Shown here: piece after piece, positions 1-7,173 of the stretch
Numbering within the stretch: the stretch's first letter is position 1
Layout of the letters: each line of letters begins with the position of its first letter
Assembly: GCA_016937175.1 (NCBI GenBank)
Contig: JAFGWL010000028.1
Span: 1-31,460 of the forward strand
Direction of reading: 5' to 3'
Source of the DNA: Candidatus Mcinerneyibacteriota bacterium
Lineage (GTDB): Bacteria; Macinerneyibacteriota; Macinerneyibacteria; Macinerneyibacteriales; DSCS01
Length of the DNA: 31,460 nucleotides
Notes under the pieces: model-generated
What the model saw: only the letters and a program-made list of their open reading frames with translations
Database searches by the model: none
Told to the model about the DNA's origin: nothing
Position numbers and translations under genes: made by a program

Positions 1-923
1 ACGGCCATGGAGTTGACTGAACTGACATCGGGATACTCATGGACATCGATCCCGATATTATGTCCCGTCCTGTGGGTGAAAAAATCTCCGTAACCCTTTT
101 GGGTGATAATTTTCCGGGCGGCCCGGTCGATCTCAGAGAAGGGGATCCCGGGTTTGACCACAGATTCTGCAGCCTGATTGGCTTCAAGGACGACCGCATA
201 GATCTCTTTCAGTTTTGGGGCGGGCGGCCCGAATGAAAAGGTCCGGGTCATGTCAGAGCAGTATCCCTTTGTCCTGCCCCCGATATCAAACAAAACGCTA
301 CTGCCGGCTAAAGGAGTCCCTGTGCCGCTCTCATGATGGGGGACTGCGGCGTGGCTTCCGAAGGCGATGAGAGGAGTAAAAGAGAAAGAAGAACTGTTAC
401 GGGTGTAAAAGTCATCCAGTTTCCTGACGAGTTCCTTTTCTGTCACTTCCGGATGAAAGGCTTCGGCGAGAAAAGCAAGGGCCTTGTCATTCAGCAGGGA
501 GGATTCCTTCATAAGCCAGATCTCTTCTTCGTCTTTGACCATCCGTACCTGGTCGATGACTGAAGAGGCGTCAGACAGGGGGAGAGAGAGTTCCAGCAGG
601 GGAAAGAGGAACCTGGCCGGACACTCCTTGTCCACAGCAAGCCCCGCTGAAGGAGAAAGGTGTCGCACCAGGAGAGAAAGGGGGTCTTCTCCGTCTTCAT
701 GCCAGATCGTCTCATAGGGAGACTCTTCCCCCTGGGGGAAAAGACGGTTGCAGAAAAAGAGGGGCTCTTCTCCTTGTTTTATAAGCAGCCCGGCAAAACG
801 TTCTCCCGGGTCAAAGGAGAGGCGGGTCATGTAAAAAATATTGGATGAGGAAGTGAGAAGCATCTGGTTCACTCCCCTTTGGTTCATCTGGTCCATCACA
901 CGTTGAAGACGTTTTTTATCCAT
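1..923 (-). CDS. pepQ: Xaa-Pro aminopeptidase/dipeptidase, M24B family (partial, C-terminus off window)
   Basis: The reverse strand is open from an ATG at 923 to the window edge (307 codons), so the last part of the protein is missing. It is a cytosolic metallopeptidase that removes residues N-terminal to proline. Residues 1-150 resemble the creatinase-like N-domain. The pita-bread catalytic domain follows: FDIGGRTKGYCSDMTRTF carries metal ligands Asp213 and Asp224, and TGHNIGIDVHE carries His288. The two glutamate ligands of the family would lie beyond the edge. The start is set by an AGGAGG site about 8 nt upstream, and a sigma70-like promoter lies at 948-976. Divergent from the exonuclease gene at 1027. 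PepP versus PepQ specificity cannot be decided, so the symbol is provisional. Confidence 0.88.
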   Translation of the reverse strand, partial: MDKKRLQRVMDQMNQRGVNQMLLTSSSNIFYMTRLSFDPGERFAGLLIKQGEEPLFFCNRLFPQGEESPYETIWHEDGEDPLSLLVRHLSPSAGLAVDKECPARFLFPLLELSLPLSDASSVIDQVRMVKDEEEIWLMKESSLLNDKALAFLAEAFHPEVTEKELVRKLDDFYTRNSSSFSFTPLIAFGSHAAVPHHESGTGTPLAGSSVLFDIGGRTKGYCSDMTRTFSFGPPAPKLKEIYAVVLEANQAAESVVKPGIPFSEIDRAARKIITQKGYGDFFTHRTGHNIGIDVHEYPDVSSVNSMA

Positions 924-947
924 ATTCTTTCCTCCTGTCTGTCCTAT

Positions 948-976
948 ACAATAGATGCTTTCATCTTTCCTTGCAA
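948..976 (-). promoter_or_regulatory. Promoter of the M24 peptidase gene
   Basis: On the minus strand: TTGCAA, 17-bp spacer, TATTGT. It gives a short leader that contains the AGGAGG site. Confidence 0.55.
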
Positions 977-989
977 GAGCCTTTCTCTG

Positions 990-1018
990 TTGCTCCGTGT
1001 TCCTTTTTTTGGTAAAAT
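990..1018 (+). promoter_or_regulatory. Promoter of the DEDDh exonuclease, predicted leaderless
   Basis: TTGCTC, 17-bp spacer, TAAAAT. The ATG at 1027 lies only 8 nt after the -10 hexamer, so the transcript should start at or within a couple of bases of the start codon. No Shine-Dalgarno is present. Confidence 0.5.
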
Positions 1019-1026
1019 CTTTGTCT

Positions 1027-1605
1027 ATGAACTCCCGACTGGTTATTTTTTTTGATTTCGAGACGAACGGTTTCCCCGGCAGTAGCGTCCTGGAAGCTGC
1101 TTTGATCAAATGCAGAGTCAACGCTGAAGGAGAGGCGATCCCTATCCATATTTTTCACAGGTACTATCATGCCGAAGAGTCTTTCAACATGAGGGCCTTT
1201 GAAATCCACGGCCTCTCTCCCGATATCATCGAGGAAAACAGGATGAATCAGATGGCAGAATATGCACGTTATTTTGTCCGGGACGAAGACCTTTTTGCGT
1301 TTTCATTCGGATGCAGCCATTGGGTCGCCCATAATATCGATTTTGACACGGCGTTTCTTCCTTTCCGGCCGGAAAAACAGTTTTGTACTATGAAAGAAAA
1401 CACCTCTGTCTTAAAGCTTCCCCGGCGCTCCCATGGAGGATATAAATATCCCACCTTGAAAGAGGCGGCTCTCTACTATGGGCTGGATTATGAGGAAAGC
1501 AAGGCCCACAGCGGCCTCTACGATGCCACTTTGGCCAGGGATATTTTTCTGGGTATGCTCAAAGCGAAGAATGAAAGGGCACACCGCTTTTTAGCTGAAA
1601 ATTAG
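1027..1605 (+). CDS. DnaQ-like DEDDh 3'-5' exonuclease
   Basis: A 192-aa single-domain exonuclease of the DnaQ/RNase T fold, which removes nucleotides from 3' ends using two divalent metals. All three Exo motifs are visible: FFDFET (Asp10, Glu12), AHNIDFD in the middle, and HSGLYDATLARD (H-x4-D of the DEDDh type) near the end. An upstream ATG at 955 is in frame and would add a hydrophobic stretch. I reject it because it has no ribosome-binding site and a promoter lies between the two ATGs, with its -10 just 8 nt before 1027. It could be a free-standing proofreading subunit or a repair/RNA exonuclease; the sequence does not decide. It faces the unknown 121-aa gene tail to tail, 18 bp apart. 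Confidence 0.85.
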   Translation: MNSRLVIFFDFETNGFPGSSVLEAALIKCRVNAEGEAIPIHIFHRYYHAEESFNMRAFEIHGLSPDIIEENRMNQMAEYARYFVRDEDLFAFSFGCSHWVAHNIDFDTAFLPFRPEKQFCTMKENTSVLKLPRRSHGGYKYPTLKEAALYYGLDYEESKAHSGLYDATLARDIFLGMLKAKNERAHRFLAEN

Positions 1606-1623
1606 CACCTTAGGGAAGAGGTC

Positions 1624-1989
1624 TCATCCCCTGATCTTTTTATTGGTCTTCTCCTGATGTTTGGAAAGATGGATCCATCGGTTGGTGGCCTGTTCCGCCA
1701 TCTGGGAGATGATATGGGGGAGGTCGGATTCGTTCCACAGTTTTTGGAAAGCTTCCTGATTCAGAAGGTCGCTGTGGAGAGTGAAGAGGTCCTCTTCTCC
1801 CGGGGTGAGGGTGACAGCCTCTCCCGGAAGGTTCACTCCTTTCTCGTCGCATGCCCTTTTTAAAAAAGAGGTCGCAGCCACCGTAAATTCATTGAGGGCT
1901 TCGTGGGGCCGCTCAGTCTGGTTTAACCGTTCTCTTAATTCGGGGAAAAAAATTCTGGCATGACTTGTGAAAGAGAGTGTACGATTCAT
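1624..1989 (-). CDS. Hypothetical protein, 121 aa
   Basis: I do not recognise a family. The protein is soluble-looking, probably mostly helical, with no signal peptide, membrane segment, cysteine cluster or nucleotide-binding motif. It has a single Cys (in KRACDEKG) and a charged C-terminus rich in Lys and Gln. That it is real is supported by a strong AAGGAGG site a few nt before the ATG at 1989 and a near-consensus promoter of its own at 2011-2039. The gene lies just downstream of DUF554 on the same strand, but the promoter suggests separate expression. No function is proposed. Confidence 0.7.
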   Translation of the reverse strand: MNRTLSFTSHARIFFPELRERLNQTERPHEALNEFTVAATSFLKRACDEKGVNLPGEAVTLTPGEEDLFTLHSDLLNQEAFQKLWNESDLPHIISQMAEQATNRWIHLSKHQEKTNKKIRG

Positions 1990-2010
1990 AAAACCTCCTT
2001 TGTTTCTCTT

Positions 2011-2039
2011 ATTATACGTCCCGGAGCCTTGTCTTGCAA
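2011..2039 (-). promoter_or_regulatory. Promoter of the 121-aa hypothetical gene
   Basis: Minus strand: TTGCAA, 17-bp spacer, perfect TATAAT. It sits between the stop of the DUF554 gene and the start of the hypothetical gene. Confidence 0.65.
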
Positions 2040-2045
2040 GGAGGC

Positions 2046-2717
2046 CTAAAGAAGAGAGGCTGCTGCGGCGATAAGAAGGGCGGGAATGTAGTTGAGGACT
2101 TTGATCTGTCTGATGTTTAAGATGTTGAGTCCCAGGCCGATGATCATCAACCCTCCCGTTCCGGTGAGATTGGCGACGAGAACATCTGAAAACAGACCGC
2201 GGGAGAGGGATGCCGTCAGGGTGATACCCCCCTGGAAGAGGAGAAGAGGGACAAACGAGAAAAGGACCCCGATTCCGAAGGTAGAGGCCAGGGCCACAGA
2301 GGTGAAAGCGTCAAGAATGGATTTTGTCAGAAGCAGGCTGCGTTCGCCATTGATTCCCTCTTCGATGGCGCCGACAATGGTCATAGACCCCATACAGAAG
2401 ATGAGAAAAGCTGTGAGCAGCCCCTGGGAAAAGAGGCCGGCATCTTCCGTATTACGCCCCATACGGCGGGTCAGGCGTTCCAGGCGTTTTTGAAGGCTGA
2501 GAAGCTCTCCCAGGACCCCTCCGATGAGGAGGCTGAAGATGACGATGAGAGCATCATGGGATTTCAGAGCCATGGAAAGACCCAGAAAAAGACTGGCCAG
2601 CCCTACGCCGTCCATGACGATAAGGCGGATATTTTCAGGATATTTCTTCCCGATAAAGAGGCCGAAAAGACTTCCGGCAATAACAGCGGCGGCATTGATG
2701 AGAGATCCCCAGGGCAT
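2046..2717 (-). CDS. DUF554 (YdfK-like) integral membrane protein
   Basis: A 223-aa inner-membrane protein with six or seven hydrophobic segments. It begins PWGSLINAAAVIAGSLFGLFIG, continues with the GMGSMTIVGAIEEG-like segment (here CMGSMTIVGAIEEGING), and ends in a hydrophobic helix. This gene-long pattern is typical of the DUF554/YdfK family, whose molecular function is not established; some relatives are called putative transporters. The ATG lies 5 bp after the stop of the GGDEF gene, with only a weak AGGA inside that gene's last codons, so translation is probably coupled and the two form an operon. Nothing here shows whether it works with the cyclic-di-GMP enzyme. Confidence 0.82.
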   Translation of the reverse strand: MPWGSLINAAAVIAGSLFGLFIGKKYPENIRLIVMDGVGLASLFLGLSMALKSHDALIVIFSLLIGGVLGELLSLQKRLERLTRRMGRNTEDAGLFSQGLLTAFLIFCMGSMTIVGAIEEGINGERSLLLTKSILDAFTSVALASTFGIGVLFSFVPLLLFQGGITLTASLSRGLFSDVLVANLTGTGGLMIIGLGLNILNIRQIKVLNYIPALLIAAAASLL

Positions 2718-2722
2718 AGTAT

Positions 2723-3631
2723 CTATCCTAATGTGACTTTGTTTTTACCGGAGCTTTTGCTCTGGTACAAAAGAGTGTCTGCCCGTTTCAAAAGAGTCGT
2801 AGAGTCGTCATCTCTCCTGGCCAGGGTAGCGCCCCCGGAGATGGTCACCTTGACATATTCCCCTTCGCTTGTCTTGTACCGGGAACGGGAGACAAGCATT
2901 CTCAATTTCTCCGCCTTTTCCATGAGAGAGTCGGCATTGACATATTTCAAAAGAATGAGGAACTCTTCTCCGCCCCATCGGCCTGCGATGTCTGATGAGC
3001 GGATGTTCTTGTTCAGAGTAGCCGAAAGTATCTTCAAAACCTTATCCCCGAAAAGGTGGCTATAGGTGTCGTTGATATGTTTGAAATCGTCAATATCAAA
3101 AAAGACAAGCCCGAAGGTCATCTGGTAATGGCGGGTCTCGTTAAGGAGGTTGCTGATGGCTGTATCCAGGAAACGTCTGTTAGGGAGAGCCGTCAAGGTA
3201 TCGTAGAGGACCTGGCTTTTAAGAAAACTGATCTCTTCTTCCAGGTGCTGGCGCTGGGATTTGTCGGTGAAAAATTCTGCAGCTCCTTCGATCCGGCCTT
3301 TTTTGTCATAAAGGGGGATGACAGTGACAGCCACGGGAACCCGATGGCCCTCTTTGTGGTGAAGGTAGACAACGGCGCTTCTCTCCTGTCCGTCACTGAT
3401 CGACGCGTGAAGAGGACAGCCCCCGTGGCAGAGAAGCCTCCCTTCCTGGTCCACATGCATGAGGATATTGTCATAACAGTGGGAGTGGAGGACTTCGGCC
3501 GCCTCATATCCCGTGATCAGCTCGGCCTGATGGTTCCAGAAAAGAATCGTCCTGTTGCGGTCTACGATATAGAGGCCGTCATTGATCCGGTTAAGCAGCG
3601 TTAAAAGTGATTTGTCTTGAAGAATATTCAT
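2723..3631 (-). CDS. PAS-GGDEF diguanylate cyclase
   Basis: A 302-aa cytosolic enzyme predicted to make cyclic di-GMP from two GTP. Residues 8-125 form a PAS sensor domain. Residues 140-300 are the GGDEF domain, with the active-site loop GGEEF at 220-224 and the metal-binding FFDIDDFKHIND at 177-188. RSSD at 211-214 is an intact inhibitory I-site five residues before the loop, so product feedback inhibition is expected. The PAS domain has three cysteines (52, 68 and 72, in HCYDN and LCHGGCPL), a possible metal or redox site. No membrane segment is present, so the signal is cytoplasmic. Start: ATG at 3631 with AAGGAG upstream and a promoter at 3648-3676. Operon with DUF554. Confidence 0.92.
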   Translation of the reverse strand: MNILQDKSLLTLLNRINDGLYIVDRNRTILFWNHQAELITGYEAAEVLHSHCYDNILMHVDQEGRLLCHGGCPLHASISDGQERSAVVYLHHKEGHRVPVAVTVIPLYDKKGRIEGAAEFFTDKSQRQHLEEEISFLKSQVLYDTLTALPNRRFLDTAISNLLNETRHYQMTFGLVFFDIDDFKHINDTYSHLFGDKVLKILSATLNKNIRSSDIAGRWGGEEFLILLKYVNADSLMEKAEKLRMLVSRSRYKTSEGEYVKVTISGGATLARRDDDSTTLLKRADTLLYQSKSSGKNKVTLG

Positions 3632-3640
3632 ATAAACTCC

Positions 3641-3668
3641 TTGATAAAGTATAGCAGAAGTTTATTCT
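3641..3668 (+). promoter_or_regulatory. Candidate promoter of deoC
   Basis: TTGATA, 16-bp spacer, TATTCT. It overlaps the oppositely directed cyclase promoter, so the two could compete for RNA polymerase. The -10 is weak. Confidence 0.35.
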
Positions 3669-3676
3669 TGTCGTAA
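3648..3676 (-). promoter_or_regulatory. Promoter of the PAS-GGDEF/DUF554 operon
   Basis: Minus strand: TTACGA, 17-bp spacer, TATACT. It is followed by a short leader with AAGGAG. Confidence 0.5.
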
Positions 3677-3695
3677 GAAGAAAGAGAGGGGCCCT

Positions 3696-4478
3696 GTGAA
3701 AAAAGAGTTGTGGCAGGAGCGTGTCATCGAATTACAGGAACTTTTAACAAGAGGTTCAGTTGAGCGCTGGGAATCCCTGGCAGAGACGGAGATGAGAGAG
3801 GTCGCTGAGCCTCTGGAGGTTTCCGATCTGGCTCAGGCCATCGACCATACACTTCTGGACCCTTTCGCCCGGGAGGAGGATATCAGCCGTGTCTGTGCTG
3901 AAGCTGCGCATTTCGGGATCGGGACTGTCTGCCTTTTTCCCTGCTGGATGCTTCTGGCAAAACAAATGAGAGACGAGCTCAAAGGGGCATTTCACATCTG
4001 TGTCGTCATCGATTTCCCGGGAGGAGGAGAGCTTACCGTTACGCGGGTAAAAGCTGTTGAAAATGCCTTTAAAAGAGGATGTGACGAAGTGGATATCGTC
4101 ATCCCTCTGAGCCTTTTCCTGTCCGGGAATTATACGGCTGTCCTGGAAGACCTTTTGTCTGTGAGAGAGGCTGCCCCGGGAATCGTCAAAGTGATTTTGG
4201 AGATGTCGAGATTAAGCCCCCTCCGGAAGAAAGATGCCGCACTTATCGCCTTTGTTTCGGGAGCCGATTTTCTCAAGACCTCCACAGGGGTCAACGGGAA
4301 AGCCGTCGAGGAGGATGTCCGTCTTCTCCGAGACCTGGCCGGAAAGATGTGCGGAGTCAAAGCAGCAGGAGGGATCCGGAGCCGCCATGAGGCTCTTTCC
4401 ATGCTCAAAGCCGGGGCGGACCGTATCGGGAGCAGCGCAGGGCCCCTTTTGTTAGAGGGGCCTAAGCTGCATGAATGA
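3696..4478 (+). CDS. deoC: Deoxyribose-phosphate aldolase
   Basis: A 260-aa class I aldolase that cleaves 2-deoxyribose-5-phosphate to acetaldehyde and glyceraldehyde-3-phosphate in deoxynucleoside catabolism. The TIM-barrel landmarks are present: AIDHTLLDP near residue 49, CDEVDIVIP with Asp133, the Schiff-base lysine in FLKTSTG (Lys194), and the assisting lysine in VKAAGGIR (Lys222). The start is GTG at 3696 after AGAGAGGGG. About 45 residues precede the conserved core, a charged helical N-terminal extension also seen in longer family members. The usual VGFP-x-G loop reads IDFPGG here. Its 3' end overlaps the convergent LuxR-type gene by 17 bp. A purine nucleoside phosphorylase lies about 17 kb away, completing a possible deoxynucleoside salvage route. 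Confidence 0.93.
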   Translation: MKKELWQERVIELQELLTRGSVERWESLAETEMREVAEPLEVSDLAQAIDHTLLDPFAREEDISRVCAEAAHFGIGTVCLFPCWMLLAKQMRDELKGAFHICVVIDFPGGGELTVTRVKAVENAFKRGCDEVDIVIPLSLFLSGNYTAVLEDLLSVREAAPGIVKVILEMSRLSPLRKKDAALIAFVSGADFLKTSTGVNGKAVEEDVRLLRDLAGKMCGVKAAGGIRSRHEALSMLKAGADRIGSSAGPLLLEGPKLHE

Positions 4479-5394
4479 TATTGATGAGTTCCACCCGGCT
4501 ATTGATGCCGAATTTCTGATAAATGTTATAGATATGATGCTTTACCGTCTGTTCTGATAAAGAGAGGTCCCAGGCGATCTGTTTATTACTCATCCCCTCG
4601 CAGACGTAACGGATGATCTCGCTTTCCCTCTTTGAGATGTTCTTTTCCCCGAAGAGAGCCTGAAGACGCTCTTCCTTCTTATCGTCATGGATAAGCTGTC
4701 CGAAGTAGTTGTCAGAGAGGCGTCTGATCAAAAGAAGGGGAAGGCCGTTGAGAAGGAGATAGTAGAGGGCGCCTGGAATACCCGCCTGGCGCGTGATGAC
4801 CATCTGGAAAGTAAAGAGGTGGAAAGCAAAGAGCAGGGTGTAGAAAGCTGCCAGGATAAGGATGAGAAAGGTCCGTTGTTTTGACCTGATCCGTCCCAGT
4901 GAGAGGAGAAGGCGGATATTGGAGAGGATCATGATAAAGAGAAGCACTTTTACGGAGACCACGCTGAACGAGGAGATCATCAGGGAGCTCTTGGTAAGAA
5001 GGTAGATCCGTGTAAAGAAGAGAAAGACCAGGATCAAAGCTCCGGAGATGACGGTAAATATGATCCCAACGGTTTTTTCAGACTCCTCATGGAGGAAACG
5101 AAGCGTCATGAGGACATAACTGTAAGCGGAAAGAAGTGTAAATCCAAGGAGAGAGACGACGTAGACCAGGTTAAGAGCCAGAAAAGAACTGAAGTCCCCG
5201 CCCATGAGAAGGTTTGTGGCTGCATATTTCGTTGCAAGCTGGAAGAGAAGGGAAAGGAGTGAAAAAAGGTAAAAGGAAAAGTAGTAATCCAGGAAGGTCT
5301 GTTTATAACGGGTGCGCAGCTGGGTGATAGATATCAGCAGGCCGAACCCGAAGATGATACTGATGAACTTGAGAAAAATCACAATGTGTTCCAT
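4462..5394 (-). CDS. Seven-TM membrane-anchored LuxR-type transcription regulator
   Basis: A 310-aa protein with two parts. Residues 1-225 contain seven hydrophobic segments (about 5-25, 38-57, 72-95, 108-128, 137-157, 172-193, 200-220). Residues 245-310 form a GerE/LuxR winged helix-turn-helix with SKRESEIIRYVCEGMSNKQI and SEQTVKHHIYNIYQKFG. No kinase, receiver or known ligand domain is present, so sensing would occur in the membrane part and DNA would be bound from the membrane. The promoter at 5403-5431 is near consensus and ends 8 nt before the ATG, with no ribosome-binding site: predicted leaderless. A perfect palindrome 10 bp beyond its -35 is a likely autoregulatory operator. It is divergent from the secreted TPR gene at 5571, its likeliest target. 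The inducing signal is unknown. Confidence 0.88.
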   Translation of the reverse strand: MEHIVIFLKFISIIFGFGLLISITQLRTRYKQTFLDYYFSFYLFSLLSLLFQLATKYAATNLLMGGDFSSFLALNLVYVVSLLGFTLLSAYSYVLMTLRFLHEESEKTVGIIFTVISGALILVFLFFTRIYLLTKSSLMISSFSVVSVKVLLFIMILSNIRLLLSLGRIRSKQRTFLILILAAFYTLLFAFHLFTFQMVITRQAGIPGALYYLLLNGLPLLLIRRLSDNYFGQLIHDDKKEERLQALFGEKNISKRESEIIRYVCEGMSNKQIAWDLSLSEQTVKHHIYNIYQKFGINSRVELINIIHAA

Positions 5395-5402
5395 ATGATA
5401 AA

Positions 5403-5431
5403 ATTTTACTCTCCTCTGAGAAGGGTGTCAA
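5403..5431 (-). promoter_or_regulatory. Promoter of the 7-TM LuxR gene, predicted leaderless
   Basis: Minus strand: perfect TTGACA, 17-bp spacer, TAAAAT. Only 8 nt separate the -10 from the ATG at 5394. Confidence 0.7.
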
Positions 5432-5441
5432 GAAAGGGGAG

Positions 5442-5459
5442 GTGATACTTAAGTATCAC
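5442..5459. promoter_or_regulatory. Perfect 18-bp palindrome, probable LuxR operator
   Basis: GTGATACTTAAGTATCAC is a perfect inverted repeat of two 9-bp arms, 10 bp upstream of the LuxR gene -35 and about 57 bp upstream of the TPR gene -35. Its size and symmetry fit a dimeric helix-turn-helix protein. That the neighbouring regulator binds it is inferred from position. Confidence 0.65.
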
Positions 5460-5475
5460 TTCGGCAGATGAACGG

Positions 5476-5484
5476 AAGTATCAC
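5476..5484 (+). promoter_or_regulatory. Additional operator half-site
   Basis: AAGTATCAC exactly repeats the right arm of the palindrome, 25 bp further on and 31 bp before the TPR gene -35. The opposite arm is not conserved (3 of 9 positions), so it is a single half-site. Confidence 0.5.
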
Positions 5485-5515
5485 GTTCTGAAGCCAAAAG
5501 CAAACTTAAGTTTTA

Positions 5516-5544
5516 TTGAACCCTTCTCATAGGGGACGGATAAT
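5516..5544 (+). promoter_or_regulatory. Promoter of the secreted TPR gene
   Basis: TTGAAC, 17-bp spacer, GATAAT. A leader of about 20 nt with AGGAGGT precedes the ATG at 5571. Confidence 0.6.
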
Positions 5545-5570
5545 GAAGCATCAACCACAGGAGGTGGATT

Positions 5571-6512
5571 ATGAGAAAGACAGTTGCCTTTGCGCTGCTT
5601 GCCCTGGTAATGATCCTGCCGGCTCTTTCCCAGGAGATGAATTCTGAGAACATCTATAAGAAAGCGGAAGAACTCTTCTATAACGGAAACTACATGGAAG
5701 CCGCAGAACTGGCCGGGAAAGTCCTCCAGGATGCTGACCTTGGCTCCAAGGCCAATATCCTCATGGGACGTGTCTATATGGCCCTTGAAAACTACGATAA
5801 GGCCATCGAGTATTATGATAAGGGGATCCAGGCTGCCGACAAGACGAGAGACACGGTCAACATCGCCTGGGCCTATAACAACATCGGCGTCATCTACAAG
5901 ATGAAGGGGAACTATCAGAAGGCCCTGGATTATTACCAAAAAGCCCTGATTATTGATGAAGCTTTTAACCTGAAGTATGGCATGGCCCGGGAATATAATA
6001 ATATTGCCAATATCTACTATATCCTCGGGAATAAGAAGTTTGCCCAACTCTTCTATCGAAAGGCTCTCTGGGCCAACCAGGAGATCAATCATATCGAAGG
6101 GTTAGGCATCGCTTACAACAACCTGGCCTCTTACCACTACAACGATGATAACTACACCAAGGCCATCGAGTATCTGAACTATGCCATCAAGTATGATGCT
6201 CAGCTTCCCTACAAAGGGAACCTGGCCGATGATTATCAGAACCTCGGCATCATCTACGAGACCATGGGAGACTATGAACGTGCCAAGGAGAATTATCTGA
6301 AGTCATTGGACATCAACCTCAAGATCGGTGTCTTTTCCAAGATCCTGCAGAACTATGAGAATCTTTCTTTCCTCTATGAGAAGAAGAAAGACTATCCCAA
6401 AGCCATCGACTACAGGGAAAAGATGATCGAGGTCGACCGCAAAGCCGGGTTTATGAGGATCTACCGCGACCAGGAACATCTTAAACGCCTCAATGAAAAG
6501 CTGAATCAATAA
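5571..6512 (+). CDS. Secreted tetratricopeptide-repeat protein
   Basis: A 313-aa protein with an N-terminal signal peptide (MRKTVAFALLALVMILPALS) and then about seven TPR units filling the rest. Typical repeats include YNNIGVIYKMKGNYQKALDY, YQNLGIIYETMGDYERAKEN and YENLSFLYEKKKDYPKAIDY. No catalytic domain or lipobox cysteine is seen, so it is probably a periplasmic protein-interaction scaffold. The start is fixed by AGGAGGT about 6 nt before the ATG. It is transcribed away from the 7-TM LuxR gene, with shared operator sequences between them, which suggests regulation by that protein or a role in its signalling. A hairpin terminator follows at 6526. The binding partner cannot be told from sequence. 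Confidence 0.9.
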   Translation: MRKTVAFALLALVMILPALSQEMNSENIYKKAEELFYNGNYMEAAELAGKVLQDADLGSKANILMGRVYMALENYDKAIEYYDKGIQAADKTRDTVNIAWAYNNIGVIYKMKGNYQKALDYYQKALIIDEAFNLKYGMAREYNNIANIYYILGNKKFAQLFYRKALWANQEINHIEGLGIAYNNLASYHYNDDNYTKAIEYLNYAIKYDAQLPYKGNLADDYQNLGIIYETMGDYERAKENYLKSLDINLKIGVFSKILQNYENLSFLYEKKKDYPKAIDYREKMIEVDRKAGFMRIYRDQEHLKRLNEKLNQ

Positions 6513-6525
6513 CAGGTTCACATAG

Positions 6526-6551
6526 AGAGGGCCGGAATCACCCGGCCCTCT
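6526..6551. terminator. Rho-independent terminator, tail-to-tail between TPR and RibU-like genes
   Basis: AGAGGGCCGG, a 6-nt loop and CCGGCCCTCT form a perfect 10-bp GC-rich stem followed by TTTAT for the + strand gene. The hairpin includes the stop and last codons of the RibU-like gene on the other strand, so it may act in both directions, though that side lacks a U-tract. Confidence 0.75.
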
Positions 6552-7125
6552 TTATCAATCCTCCGAGTTTTCTGTATAAAACCGATAACATCAAAGTCAG
6601 GATCATGCCCTTGAGCAGGTTGAACGGTACCATGCTCCAGAGGATGAGAGACCACTTGTCTGTGACAAAACGGTTGACAGCCGATGCCATGCTGATAACG
6701 GCTTCCACCGGGATCCCCAGGACACTCTCGTAGAGAGGGAGAAAAAGAAAAAAGTTTAAAAATGCCGCAGCGGTTGTCATGGCCAGCGTTCCCGCAAGCC
6801 CTGAATAGAGGGCTTGCGCCCTGGACCGGGAAGCGCTGTGGACAAGAGAAGCTGTCACCACAAAAAAGATGCCGACGAGGAAATTGGCGCTTTCCCCGAT
6901 AAAAGCCGTATGCCCTGCCAGGAACCCGTGGAGGATATTCTTGATGAGCTCCACGGTAATACCGCTGAGGGGCCCCATGGAGAGGGCAGCGATGAGAGCG
7001 GGCAGGTCTGAAAAATCCATTTTTAAAAAGAGGGGAAAAAGAGGGATGGGAAATTCGATGAGCATAAGGATAAACGAGAGGGCGGAGAGAATTGTGATGC
7101 GTAAAGCGCGTACCCGGGTTCTCAT
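6538..7125 (-). CDS. ribU: ECF transporter S component, RibU-like (riboflavin)
   Basis: A 195-aa membrane protein with about six hydrophobic segments. The section FLKMDFSDLPALIAAL followed by GPLSGITVELIKNILHGF and GESANFLVG is the pattern of RibU substrate-binding subunits of energy-coupling-factor transporters, which import riboflavin with a shared EcfA/A'/T module (not in this window). The start ATG at 7125 has AAGGAGG just upstream and a promoter at 7146-7173. The leader is only about 15 nt, so no FMN riboswitch can fit. Substrate assignment rests on motif resemblance; another vitamin or small-molecule S component is possible. The last codons lie inside the terminator hairpin at 6526-6551. 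Confidence 0.8.
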   Translation of the reverse strand: MRTRVRALRITILSALSFILMLIEFPIPLFPLFLKMDFSDLPALIAALSMGPLSGITVELIKNILHGFLAGHTAFIGESANFLVGIFFVVTASLVHSASRSRAQALYSGLAGTLAMTTAAAFLNFFLFLPLYESVLGIPVEAVISMASAVNRFVTDKWSLILWSMVPFNLLKGMILTLMLSVLYRKLGGLIKRAG

Positions 7126-7145
7126 GAGTCCTCCTTGTTAGGGAT

Positions 7146-7173
7146 ATTATAGCCCGTGTAATGGATTTGGGAA
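7146..7173 (-). promoter_or_regulatory. Promoter of the RibU-like gene
   Basis: Minus strand: TTCCCA, 16-bp spacer, perfect TATAAT. The -35 is weak. Confidence 0.5.

Noticed and set aside
955-1026. N-terminal hydrophobic extension of the exonuclease (membrane anchor)
   Set aside because: It would need an ATG upstream of the promoter with no ribosome-binding site; the conserved domain starts right at the ATG at 1027.
5481-6092. 203-codon minus-strand frame opposite the TPR gene
   Set aside because: Antisense of TPR codons; the regular repeats on the + strand explain the openness.
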